Below, one piece after another: positions 21,455 through 32,120 of a stretch of 64,000 nucleotides of DNA. The notes under the pieces were generated by a model, which worked only from the letters and a program-made list of their open reading frames with translations, did not search any database and had not been told where the DNA came from. A program made the translations under genes and the position numbers. Source of the DNA: Costus lasius (lineage: Eukaryota > Streptophyta > Magnoliopsida > Zingiberales > Costaceae). Within the stretch, counting starts at the first letter, position 1. The number at the start of each line of letters is the position of its first letter. Location: contig CM050453.2 in assembly GCA_027563935.2 (NCBI GenBank), positions 67,006,018 through 67,070,017 of the forward strand, given 5' to 3'.

Positions 21455-22143
21455 AATAAACCTTCTGCCCTTTCACCAATCTTGGTGAAGGGCGCCTTTG
21501 TCATCTTCCCTAATAAACAAGGTTCACAAGTATCAAATTCCTCCAAGGAACTTGAATCTAACAATCCATTTGCATGGAGTTGTTGGATGCGATTCTTGTT
21601 TATATGGGCTAATCGACAGTGCCATAGGAAAGCACCAACTGAACCACTCAGTTTGGTCCTCTTATTGCTTATGTTACAAATAGAACTTTCCATATCCAAG
21701 ATATATAGACCATTGCACAAAGTGCCCTTCCCATAGAACATATTTGCAAATGAAAAAGAACAGGAGTTCTTATTTATTTCAAATTTAAATCCTTTCCTCG
21801 CCAAGCAAGGAATGGATACAATGTTCTTTGTTAGCGAAGGTACACAAAAGAAATTGTCTAGTTCTAATTGAAGTCCAGAAGGCAAGGAGAGAGTCAAAAC
21901 GCCTACAGCAACAGCAGCAACCTGTGCCCCGTTTCCAACACGTAGGTCAATCTCTCCAGGCAACACCGATCTACTTTTCTTGAGCCCCTGCATATTTGTA
22001 CAAATATGAGCTCCACATGCGGTATCCAATACCCATGACATAGAAGTAGAAAGGTTGACTTCTGTAACATAAATACCTGAGCTAGAAGTTAAGGCCAAGC
22101 CTTTCTTCTCCTCATTCTGAAGCTGCCTGCAGTCCCTTCTCCA
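21455..22143 (-). pseudogene. Copia-G protease and GAG-pre-integrase region
   Basis: About 225 codons in one frame from the zinc-knuckle remnant. It includes SSSGIYVTEV, the protease active site WVLDTACGAHIC, LRVGNGAQVAAVAVG, FLWHCRLAHINKNRIQQLHANG and CEPCLLGKMTKAPF (His and Cys residues of the integrase zinc region). The frame runs directly into the Copia-A LTR, whose bases supply a false C-terminus. Confidence 0.9.
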
Positions 22144-22149
22144 GTGGCC

Positions 22150-22909
22150 CTACTCGCCCCAGTGAAAACACCTCTGTTCCTTTGACTTCCTCGCCCTTTT
22201 CTTCAGTGCTTTGGTAGGACCTCTGGCACTGCTCTTAGCACGTGCCTTACCCTTCTTCTTTATCTTCTTGGTCGCAGGGACCAAAAGAATAGAATTGGGT
22301 TTGGTCTTACCCATCTCTCGCTCGGCTGTTTGGAGCATATTCATCAATTCCTCCCGTGTGCACTCAATCCGGTTCATGTTGAAGTTAGTGATAAACGGAC
22401 TGAAGCTAGGGGGCAAGGAATGAAGAATAATCCACAACCAGCTCGTTGTCTATGGTGTGTCCCAGTCTCCTGAGATCATCCACATTCCCAATGAGTTTGA
22501 GAACATGGGGTCTCACTGGTGCACCTTCAGGCAACTTGCACCGAAAGACTGCTTTGGCGGTGTCAAATCTCTCAGTTCTAGCCTGAGCCTCGAACATCTG
22601 TTTCAGACGAGTAATCATCTGAAAAGCGTTCTGCTCCTCATATTGCACCTGCAGTTCAGGTGCCATACTGGCTAGAATAAGACATGCAACCTCCAAAGAG
22701 TCATCCTGATGCTTTCTAAAAGCATCTCTGTCTGCCGTTCGGGCATTAGGCGGAGGAGCCGCAGGAAGAGGCTGTTCAAGGACATACAGCTTCTTCTCGA
22801 GCTTGAGGACTATGCTCAAATTCCGATGCCAGTCCATAAAGTTAGTTCCAACTAACTTATCCTCATCAAGGAGTGATCGCAGTGATAATCCACCAGTGTT
22901 CGTAGCCAT
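22150..22909 (-). pseudogene. Copia-G gag
   Basis: Starts at 22909 (MATNTGGLSLRSLLDEDKLV). The gag domain (WHRNLSIVLKLEKKLYVLEQ, VACLILASMAPELQ) is followed by a frameshift near 22420. There two bases are missing relative to the Copia-C reading VDIILQSLPPSF. The second frame ends in a damaged zinc knuckle: the second Cys is Trp (CFHWGE) and a TAG follows. Non-functional. Confidence 0.9.
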
Positions 22910-23540
22910 TGTTCTACAACACCCAAGAAGAATAGATTAGTACTACTTCAAATCATTTAAACTGGACTTATTTTAAATGACCATGGCTCCCACTATTTTA
23001 TATTCGAATTGACAACCCACAAAGTCAATCGGGAAGTTTAAAACTTCCTAGTGAGATGGGATCCTTATTTCACATGAGGCTTTGCGTCCCACGAGGGTGG
23101 GATGAGATGCACAAAGTAACCCATGCTTCCTAAGGTGGGCACGCCGGCCGGTTGCTCCAAGCAACTCCCCTTGTTGAGACAGTCTGGGCATTTCATGTCC
23201 AGCGAGGGCCGGATACAACATGAAACCTTTACCTCTCAACGATGCCTCTAGATTTTCACCATGTGCCCAGCACATGTGAACTTCTAGTCAAGTCCATTCC
23301 TAACCGTTATGCCCAGGGCCAACGAGTTTCCTTGCGAAGGCATGCCCAGGTTAAAACTGGACTGGGGAAACCATTGCCACCACGCACTTTCTAAAGATAA
23401 GTGGGTGTGTCCCACGAGGGTGGGAAACAATTCACAACTCCACTGATCGATAGCTTAGTGAGGGCTACGCGTTAGAAGGCTACCAGACTTTATATTTTAA
23501 TTGAGGGTTTTTTGTTTAAGGTCTCAACATCTCAGTTTTA
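22910..23540 (-). other. Copia-G untranslated leader with three hairpins
   Basis: No ORF of note. Hairpins, plus-strand reading: TCCCAC-GAGG-GTGGGA at 23087-23102; CCAGC-GAGG-GCCGG inside TTTCATG/CATGAAA at 23191-23225 with bulge ATACAA; and TCCCAC-GAGG-GTGGGA at 23410-23425 with AACAATT before CAC. All three share the loop GAGG. A further GTTGCT-CCA-AGCAAC is at 23151-23165. Confidence 0.7.
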
Positions 23541-23616
23541 TCTTATCGGGTAACTGGACTGGAGATTTTTGACTTGATATTTTAAGGTCTCATCGGGTAA
23601 CTGGATTGGAGATTTT
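23516..23616. other. Scrambled junction between Copia-G and Gypsy-C
   Basis: A Copia-G-like word (TTTAAGGTCTCA) and a Gypsy-C word (TCGGGTAACTGGAYTGGAGA) each occur twice in alternating order across 100 bp. The Copia-G PBS and 5' LTR and most of Gypsy-C upstream of integrase are missing here. Confidence 0.7.
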
Positions 23617-24234
23617 TGATGTATGGGGTATTGATTTTATCGGACCCTTCCCATTCTCATGCGGTAAACGGTATATAATTGTTGCCATCGACTATGTGTC
23701 GAAGCAAAGGTTTGGAGCATTATTGAAGAAGTATGGGGTAAAACACAAGATTGCCATGCCGTACCATCCTCAGACGAGTGGTTATGTAGAAGTCTCCAAT
23801 AGGGAAATTAAGCAGATATTGGAAAAGACTGTATCTCAATCACAGAATGATTGAGCATTGAAGTTACCCGATGCTCTGTGGGCTTACAGGACTGCATTTA
23901 AGACACCCCTAGGTATGTCTCCTTTCCAACTTATTTGTGGAAAATCCTACCACTTACCTGTTGAACTTGAGCACAGGGCGCACTGGGCCATCAAGCAAAC
24001 CAACTATAACTTTAAAAGTGCAAGCGAAAGCAGAAGACTGCAACTAGACGAATTGGATGAGATGCACCTCTACACTAATGAAAATTCCAAGATTTACAAA
24101 GCTCATACCAAGCATTGGTATGACAAACACATATTCAAGAAGGAGTTTCACGAAGGGGACAAAGTGCTGCTCTTCAACTCGAGACTTCGCCTCTTCCCAA
24201 GGAAGCTTCGCACGAGATGGTCTGCACTGTTCAT
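23591..24234 (+). pseudogene. Gypsy-C integrase, N-terminal portion, internally deleted
   Basis: Begins near LEIFDVWGIDFIGPFPF, which carries the first catalytic Asp. VAIDYVSKQ then joins directly to RFGALLKKYGVKHKIAMPYH. The intervening segment with the second catalytic Asp is absent, an in-frame internal deletion. PYHPQTSGYVEVSNREIKQI follows and holds the Glu. A TGA at 23852-23854 sits where Trp is expected before [15 protein letters not shown]. The frame runs to the Gypsy-B insertion at 24235. Inactive on both counts. Confidence 0.9.
24230..24234. other. Target site duplication of Gypsy-B, left copy (TTCAT)
   Basis: TTCAT at 24230-24234 and again at 31959-31963. The integrase frame of Gypsy-C continues exactly across the two copies. 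Confidence 0.93.
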
Positions 24235-26070
24235 TGTTGTGTCCGCAAGTGCACGGATACTCGAAGAAATATAAAATATCGAACCACAGAGACCTTATTG
24301 TCAAGTACTGAGTAATCGATTTTTCGCTAGCTAGGCAATTGAAAAATAGTGAATCAAACTATCGAAAAGAACACAGAGAAAATGTTAGAGAGGAAATTGG
24401 GATTAGGGGTTTATCTACTTTAATTTCTATTGACTAGATTAAGATAAATATTTGTCAATCTAATCCTATTATTCTAAAGGTAAAATTTACTTTTTTAAAT
24501 AAATTGTCTCGCTCTCGCGCACACAATCATACAAAGAACCGAGCCCCACTCTCGCACAAGATCTATTCAATGCTGAGAATAAGTAAATCATCAACTAAGA
24601 ACTCAAGGATCACTCTCGTGCATCCGAATTCTAGGTTGATCACCTCAAGTGGAAACTCAAAGATCACTCTCGTGCATCCGAGTCTCAACACTGGCTTTAC
24701 TCAATGGTTTCCAACGACTCGATACTCAATCTCTTGCAATATCAAATCAAGTATACACATTAACTCAATCCAAAGTATCAGAAATTCAACATGGCAAAAA
24801 AATCACTAAAAATCAGAATTCGAATAACTACCTAATCTCTTACGATAGTTCCAAACTCAACAATTCCTAGGGTTCCGAATTTTAAACAATCAACCTCTCG
24901 GTCTATTTCGCAAAATTCTAAAATATGCTGATAATTAAGACACAAAGGATAATTAAAGAACAATCAATCACAAGAGTAAAATTATTATAATAAAATTTGT
25001 TTGACAAAATTAGGGTTTTCTAGACATTAAGAAACAAACAGATTACACCCCCATGTCCCATAAAAAGATTAAGCTACCATGATGAAAGGATTACAATAAA
25101 ACATGTTCTCAGAATGATAAGGAATTGAAAAGAGGAGAAAAGAGTTACAAAACAGTGCTGTAATGAAATTACAGCACCGTATTTGCCTGGAATCAGCACT
25201 ATCACCGCTGTTTGGTTGATTTATCCTTTGATTCAACTCCAAACGCTCTAAAACTTGAGGTACATGTTCTCCTTCACCAGATGAAGCTCTCTATCAAATT
25301 TCGTGGCCGGAGGTGGTCTGTAGGTGGAAATCCGATGAACCCTAGCAATTCCACCTCTCTCTGAAATTCGCCGTGGATGATCATAAAAATTGTTCCTTCT
25401 AGTCTAGTAATATTCTCCTCGTTAAGACGAGTTCGCCCTTTCTTTCTGATCTTAATTTAGAGGTCTGGATCAAAAGATATGGTCTTTGCAAGATTCGGGC
25501 GAAAAAATCAGAATTCTGAGTTCCAATATACAGCACCGTGAAGCTTCATACGGCAATGCCGTATTTCATTCTGTGAGTTCTGGGCAAATAATACGGTGCC
25601 ATGAGAATGTTTCTCGTAAATACGATAGTGCCGTATTCTTGCCAAATCCTTTTGGTCAGAATTGTCAAAAATTACGGTACCGTGTATTTCTACACGGCAG
25701 TGCCGTATTCACGCTTAGGTCTTCTGGTTGAAATCAGCCCAAAATACGGTACCGTGGAAGTTCTGGCGCAAAACACGGCAGTGCCGTATTTTTGTCTGGT
25801 TGAAAGCGGTAAAATACGGTACCGTGTAGATTTACACGGCAGTGCCGTATTTTTGCTAGGAGCATCCTTTTGACTTGAAATTTGATGGGTAGACTCCCCT
25901 TCATGGTTAGAATTCATTCATGCATTGATATTGCTTGAGAACCAGTGATAATAATACCTTTTTACCTGAAATTGATCAAAAACAAAAGATTGTGTAGATT
26001 CTGAAGTATGACTATGGCTCAAAAGACTACCAAATAAGTATGAAAAATACTATGAAATTTGGAGTCATAA
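24235..26070 (-). repeat. Gypsy-B 3' LTR
   Basis: About 1836 bp, from TGTTGTGTCCGC (plus strand) to GGAGTCATAA. The last bases differ from the TCATCA end of the partner, so this terminus has mutated. It carries five copies of the palindrome unit (25529-25851) and a 10-bp-stem hairpin GTGCTGTAAT/ATTACAGCAC at 25155-25177 that the partner lacks. No clear purine tract precedes it. Confidence 0.88.
25529..25851. repeat. Palindrome array in Gypsy-B 3' LTR (five units)
   Basis: Units at about 25529-25566, 25591-25636, 25672-25709, 25743-25790 and 25813-25850. Each pairs ACGGTACCGTG with CACGGCAGTGCCGT to form an imperfect hairpin. Unit starts are 62-81 bp apart. Confidence 0.85.
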
Positions 26071-27320
26071 AACACATAAGGCTCAAACTTTGCTTGTCGT
26101 CAAGAAAATAAAGAAATCAATACCGAGTATTGGAGCATAAATTTTCATATGACGAATAGATTTCTAGAATATAATCATCCATAGAGAATTTTATCAATTT
26201 CACACAAAAATTTCAAGTACATACATCGTCTTCTGAAATTAATCTTTAAGACTCAATAATTCAATTAAATAAAAGTTCGCAACATGCATGGTAATAGAAT
26301 TTCAACTTCATGAATTAATCTCATTTTTGAGATTTTCATCCAATATGTTTTTGTTTACAGGAATAGGATCTCCAATTTTTTTTTTTTCACTCATTTTTTT
26401 TATTTGTCCTTGACATTCTCTAAATCGATTACCACCCTTTTTCCGATGACGAATTTAGAGTATGTTGGTCACATAACCACACATAATAGAACTCGTATTT
26501 CATAGGTAGAAAGAATTTTCTTGAGACAGAGGAGTCAATGTCAAAGGAGCTCTCTCTTGGCATGCATCTACATAGATACACACTTTTGCAATGAACTTCA
26601 ACTCTTGTCTTAGGTACCATTGTGAACACAATGCCAAGAAGAGGAGTTATTCTTTTTCTTTTTGTGGACTTCAACCCATGTCTTTAGGTCCCACTGTTAA
26701 TTTTATACAGTGCCAAGTAGGGGAGTCATCCTTTCTCATGGATTTGGATCTCTTTTTTCCCAACAAATAACATAAAAGATTATAAAGATTAACTAGATTA
26801 AGCACTTGATATCAACTCAATAACATGCACAAGTATGTTAATTTTATTCAAATAAATTATTTCACTTCAAGATTGCATTCACTAAACAAAGCATTTACCT
26901 AGAATTTCATGCATTAATTAATGAAAAATTTCCAACAAATAGATTATATGAGAGAAATAAATTCAACATATAAAATATATTTCTACTTTCCAGAAATTGA
27001 TATGCATGATAATTCGTTAAAAATTTTGGCATGGTGTTTGTAGTATTTTCAGAAAAATCCTTCTACACATCATCATCATATTGTGTCAACACAACCAAAT
27101 CGAAATATCTATCAATAAAATCAAAAGGCGAGGATCTGTGGCATCTGAGCACAAGAAGTTTGAAGTATTCATCTTCCATTTGAACACATGGATTATTAGA
27201 AAAATATAAAAGATGGAATGTGGATGAGTAGGAAGGAAAATACTCACAGAGCTCTACTAGTTCGTGTCAGATCCAATTATCTTCTGTATCTTCGGGTTCG
27301 AATCACCAGAGCCTTAAATT

Positions 27321-27351
<31 letters not shown>

Positions 27352-27474
27352 TTCAACTACAAAAGGAAAAGAAAAATTAGTTCTAAGAAAGAACAAAACA
27401 AAAATAAAGTAAAAGAAAACAAGCTAAAGCAAAGTGCTTGGGTTGCCTCCCAAGAAGCGCTAATTTAATGGTCA
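26071..27474 (-). other. Gypsy-B spacer between coding region and 3' LTR
   Basis: 1.4 kb, AT-rich, with T-runs near 26378-26403 and 27308-27352. No gene is seen. It contains the hairpins CATTGTG-AA-CACAATG (26618-26633) and CACTGT...ACAGTG (26692-26712), each in a block with the words TTGGCAYTG and GGTACC. The hairpin at 27437-27454 lies just after the last stop codon. Confidence 0.75.
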
Positions 27475-29066
27475 TTAGCTTGCCCGTTCAACACTCAGAT
27501 TTGATCGTGATTGTATCTTTGGTAGCCATCCTGATTTCTCTGTGTCTCGTTCAGGGCTCTTAAGAACATAAGGCTCAAACTTGAAACAGTATCCAAATTT
27601 ATTTATGAGCCTTTTTACTTCTTCAAGCAATTTTGATATTCCTTTCCCCCTTTGTCTCGTCTTCTTCTTCTTTGCTGCCCTTTCCTGAAATTCTTGATTA
27701 GCACACTCAAAAAATGTATCAAATTCAGAAGGTTCTTCAAATAAAATATGCATGTCACAAACAACCTCCTCATCAATTGTTTCTATGCTACAACATGTCC
27801 CTCAGTGTGATGCCCTTTTTAAAGAATCAGTTAAGTCAAATTCAATTAAATCACCACAAATATCAAATGTTAATTTTCCTTTTTTCACATCAATGAGAGC
27901 TCCAGCTATGGCCAAAAAAGGTCTACCAAGTATAATAGGGTTTTTTAAATTTTCCTCCATATCAAGAACTATAAAATCAGCAGGTATGAAAAACTTACCA
28001 ATTTGAACAGGAACATTTTCTAAAATACCAACCGGATACTTTACTGTTGAATCAGCAAGTTGCAAAGACATTGGGGTTGGTTTGAGCTCTCCAATGTTCA
28101 ATTTTCTGCATACAGACAAAGGTATTAGACAACACTAGCACCGAGATCACATAAGGCTCGGTCGAAAGTAACACTCCCAATAGAACAGGGGACAGAAAAG
28201 CTACCTGGATCTTTCAATTTGGGTAGTAGGTTGTTTTGAATGATGGCACTACATTCTTCAGTTAAAGCAACAGTGCCATAATCTTCTATTTTTCTCTTGT
28301 TTGATAAAATTTCTTTTAAAAATTTTGCATATGTAGGCATTTGAGAAATAACATCAATGAGAGGAACATTAATATACAACTTCTTCAAAACTTCCAAAAA
28401 TTTCCCAAACTATCTATCTAACTTAGCTTGCATAATCCTTTGAGGAAAAGGAATAGGTGGTTTATATGGTGAATGAGAATTAGATTTAGTATTATCATCT
28501 TTACATGGCAAATCACCTTTTGGTTCATCATCCTTGTGGGGTGACAAACTATCATGGGACTGCTCATGCTCAGTAGATTTTTCAAAATCACAATCCTTAT
28601 CATGATCAAGACTAGGCTCTTTTCTATTGTTCTCAACTTCCCCCTTTGGTTCCTCTAGTTGTTTTCCACTTCTAGTCATTATGGCATTACAATACTCCCT
28701 AGGGTTAGGTTCGGGCTTAGAGGGTAGTTTCCCAGGGGGTCTGTAAGAGGTAATAGCCTGCTGTGCAATTTGTGACTCTAAAATTTTATTATGGGCAATA
28801 ATACCATCTGTCATAGAATCCATTTGATTCATCCTCTCATTCATACTAGAGTCGATCCGTTTCAGTGTCTCATTCATCTCATCACTCTGTTTTTTCTGGA
28901 AACCCATAAATTCAGTAAGCATCTCTTCTAAACTAGATTTTTTGGTTTGACTGTCTTTGTTGGAACCCCCTATTTTCGTTCTGCCCATTATCATGATTAT
29001 TGCTTTTCCATGAAAGGTTAGGGTTGTTCCTCCATCCAGGATTATAGGTATTAGAGTAGGGGTCAT
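27475..29066 (-). pseudogene. Gypsy-B gag C-terminus and aspartic protease
   Basis: Three broken frames. The first (29066-28410) is a charged, coiled-coil-like gag tail: QKKQSDEMNETLKRIDSSMN, then MTRSGKQL and an acidic stretch, ending PPIPFPQRIMQAKLDR. The second (28397-28125) reaches the protease active site RALCDLGASVV. After a frameshift the third (28119-27802) gives PIILGRPFLAIAGALIDVKK, the family's usual post-active-site motif. A last open piece (27753-27475) ends in Lys/Arg-rich sequence of unknown role. No RT motif follows. Confidence 0.88.
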
Positions 29067-30111
29067 AAGATCTACTTTGGTTGTAACTCCCTAAAGAATT
29101 TACTTGTTCCTCACCCCTATCAACAATTATTTTGCAATCCTCAGAAACATGACCGTGATTACCACAAATCTCACAAGTGACAGAAGAAGAAATAGCATGA
29201 GTTTTCATTTTAAAAGTATCAAAACGATTGCACAAAGATTCAACTTTCTCAGCTAGGGTGCGAAAATTGTTACCATTATCCTTACCATGAGGAGGTCGAT
29301 ATATCACTCCTCTTTCTCTTGAATTCTATTCTTGGTTAAGAGCCATCTCTTCAATCATCTGGTAAGCCTCATCCAATGTCTTGTTCATGAAGGCTCCTCC
29401 TGCAGCAGCGTCAACAGTGAGGCGTGTTTGATTAAGCAAAGCATAATAAAATGTTTCAATTAAAACCCATTGCTCTAAGCCATGGTGAGGACACTTCCTC
29501 TGCAATTCATTGTATCGCCCCCATGCTTCACTAAGAGATTCTCCTTCCTTCTAAGCAAATCCTGTGATCTGGTTTCTTAATTGAATCGTCTTACTGGGAG
29601 GGAAGTATTTCATGAGAAAAGCATTGGACAGCAGCTCCCAAGTTGTGAACGTTCCAGAAGGTTGAGAGTGCAGCCAATCACATGCTCGGTTCCTGAGAGT
29701 AAAAGGAAATAAACGCAATTTTAGCGCATTATTAGAAACTCCATTAATCTTGATGGTATCACACAGTTCATGAAAAAGAGATAGATGAATATTAGGATCC
29801 TCCATTGGAGATCCTCCAAACTGATTTTGTTGAAGCATTGATATAAACACCGATTTGATCTCGAAATTGTTCACATCAATGGCTAGTCTAGTGATACTAG
29901 AGTGAACTCCCTGTGCATTTGGAGCAGCATAGTCGCGCCAATATCTTCTCTCAGCCATCTCCACTACTTCTATAACTTGTGTCTCCTCAAATCTCAATCT
30001 CTTTCGCAGTCTCAGAGTCTTGTTTATGTCAGGATCAAAAGGTACAAGTGGTCCTGACCTAAGATTTCTGCGCATGCAAAGTAGATAGATCAAAAAGTTC
30101 AAAAGATGCAT
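28933..30111 (-). pseudogene. Gypsy-B gag N-terminal part with zinc knuckle
   Basis: Starts at or soon after 30111; [20 protein letters not shown] is the likelier true start. The gag core includes [38 protein letters not shown] and [11 protein letters not shown]. An in-frame stop near 29548 falls where Gln is expected. The same frame continues with ETFYYALLNQTRLTVDAAAG, meets a second stop near 29324, and then shows the knuckle CEICGNHGHVSEDC. The gag family is that of Athila/Tat elements. Confidence 0.9.
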
Positions 30112-30225
30112 AATAATAAAGGGAAAGTCAAAGTCGATCTAAATTTCAAAAATATTAAACAAAAATAAAAACAAAAACCTAGTCTAGAAATACTTTCAAT
30201 ATCTTCAGTATTGACAAAACCAAGG

Positions 30226-30244
30226 TCCCCGGCAACGGCGTCAA
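30226..30244 (-). other. Gypsy-B primer binding site (Asp tRNA type)
   Basis: Minus strand TGACGCCGTTGCCGGGGA. It differs at one base from TGGCGCCGTTGCCGGGGA, the complement of the plant tRNA-Asp 3' end used by Athila-type elements. Lies about six bases from the LTR. Confidence 0.87.
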
Positions 30245-30249
30245 AAACT

Positions 30250-31958
30250 TGTTGTGTCCGCAAGTGCACGGAGAATCGAAGTAATATAAAATATCGAACC
30301 ACAGAGACCTTGTTGTCAAGTACGGAGTAATCTATTTTTCGCTAGCTAGGCAATCAGAAAATAGTGAATCAAACTATCGAAAAGAACACGGGGAAAATGT
30401 CAGAGAGGAAATTGGGACTAGGGGTTTATCTACTTTAATTTCTAATGACTAGATTAAGATAAGTATTTGTCAATCTAATCCTATTATGATAAAGGTAAAA
30501 TTTACTTTTTTAAATAAATTGTCTCGCTCTCGCGCAGACAATCATATAAAGAACCGATCCCCACTCTCACGCAATATCTATTCAATGCTGAGAATAAGTA
30601 TATCATCAACTAAGAACTCGAGGATCACTCTCGTGCATCCGAATTCTCGGTTGATCACCTCAAGTGGAAACTCAAAGATCACTCTCGTGCATCTGAGTCT
30701 CAACACTGGCTTTACTCAAGGGTTTCCAATGACTCGATACTCAATCTCTTGCAATATCAAATCAAGTCTACACATTAACTCAATCCAAAGTATCAGAAAT
30801 TCAACATGGCAATAAAATCAATAAAAATCAGAATTCGAAGAACTACCTAATCTCTTACGATAGTTCCAAACTCAACAATTCCTAGGGTTCCGAATTTCAA
30901 ACAATCAACCTTTCAGTCTATTTCACAAAATTCTAAAACGTGCTGATAATTAAGACACAAAGGAGAATCAAAGAATAATCAATAACAAGAGTAAAATTAT
31001 CATAATAAAATCAGTTTGACAAAATTAGGGTTTTCTAGACATTAAGAAACAAAGAGATTACACCCCCATGTCCCATAAAAAGATTAAGCTACCAAGATGA
31101 AAGGATTACAATAAAACATGTTCTCATAATGATAAGGAATCGAAAAGAGGAGAAAAGAGTTACAAAACAGCGTATTTGCTCGGAATCAGCACTATCACCG
31201 CTGTTTTGTTGATTTCTCCTTCGATTCAACTCCAAACGCTCTGAAACTTGATGTACGTGTTCTCCTTCACCGGATGAAGCTCTCTGTCAAATTTCGTGGC
31301 CGGAGGTGGTCTGTAGGTGAAAATCCGACGAACCCTAGCAATTCTACCTCTCTCTGAAATTCGCCGTGGATGATCATAAAAATTTTCCTTCTGGTCTAGT
31401 TATATTCTCCTCGTTAAGACGAGTTTGCCCTTTATTTCCGATCTTAATTTGGAGGTATAGATCAAAAGATATGGTCTTTGCAAGAATCGGGCGGAAAAAT
31501 CAGAATTCTGAGTTCCAATATACGGCACCGTGAAGATTCATACGGCAGTGCCGTATTTCATTCTATGAGTTCTGGGCAAATAATACGGTACCATGAGAAT
31601 GTTTCTTGTAAATACTGTAGTGCCATATTCTTGCCAAATCCTTCTAGTCAGAATTGTCAAAAATTACGGTACCGTGTAGATTTACATGGCAGTGCCGTAT
31701 TTTTGCTAGGAGCATCCTTTTGACTTGAAATTTGATGGGTAGACTCCCCTTCATGGTTAGAATTCATTCATGCATTGATATTGCTCGAAAACCAGTGATA
31801 ATAATACCTTTTAACCTGAAATTGATCAAAAACAAAAGATTGTGTAGATTCCGAAGTATTTGGTAAAAAAGGGTATAAAAGCAAAGTAAAAGAGTAAGAC
31901 TATGGCTCAAAAGACTACCAAATAAGTATGAAAAAGACTATGAAATTTGGAGTCATCA
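30250..31958 (-). repeat. Gypsy-B 5' LTR
   Basis: About 1709 bp, ending TCATCA before the TTCAT duplication. It has three palindrome units (about 31520-31556, 31582-31628, 31663-31700) against five in the partner. That and the missing 25155-25177 hairpin explain most of the length difference. It also has a ~43-bp insertion near 31860-31900 relative to the partner. Confidence 0.9.
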
Positions 31959-32120
31959 TTCATCATACACGTTCAACCTTATGGCGCAATCACGATATTG
32001 GCTGAGCACACCGGAAGTTTTCTGGTCAATGGGCACCGCCTAAAGCACTATTTTAAAGATGAACGGGTCAAACAAGGGGAAGTTCTTGCCCTTTCAGACC
32101 CGACTGATGCGATAACTTGA
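31959..32120 (+). pseudogene. Gypsy-C integrase, C-terminal portion
   Basis: After the second TTCAT the integrase frame of 24234 resumes without a shift. It shows FLVNGHRLKHYF, the characteristic C-terminal segment of Athila/Tat integrases, and ends at a TGA (32118-32120). Confidence 0.9.

Larger units (their letters stand above)
21455..23540 (-). mobile_element. Copia-G: divergent Ty1/copia element, 5' half without LTR
   Basis: Minus-strand gag, protease and start of GAG-pre-integrase, clearly related to but distinct from the other copia elements (for example SMSWVLDTACGAHICTNMQ versus SISWVLDTACGVHICSNVQ). Integrase onward is cut off by Copia-A. The leader is present, but no PBS or 5' LTR follows; at about 23540 it joins Gypsy-C through a scrambled junction. 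Confidence 0.88.
24235..31958 (-). mobile_element. Gypsy-B: Athila/Tat-like element with gag and protease only
   Basis: LTRs 24235-26070 and 30250-31958 with TTCAT flanks. The Asp-tRNA-type PBS is next to the right LTR. The coding region contains gag and protease, but no RT, RNase H or integrase. The protease-region frame stops at 27475 and the post-pol hairpin CTTGGG-TTGCCT-CCCAAG follows at 27437-27454. This is a non-autonomous derivative that would need enzymes from a relative. Several stops and a frameshift mean it is now dead as well. Confidence 0.9.

Noticed and set aside
27230..27350. Possible tRNA or SINE: GGTTCGAATC followed by a T-run
   Set aside because: No A-box at proper spacing and no tRNA fold found by eye. 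The T-run is part of a low-complexity stretch of the Gypsy-B spacer.
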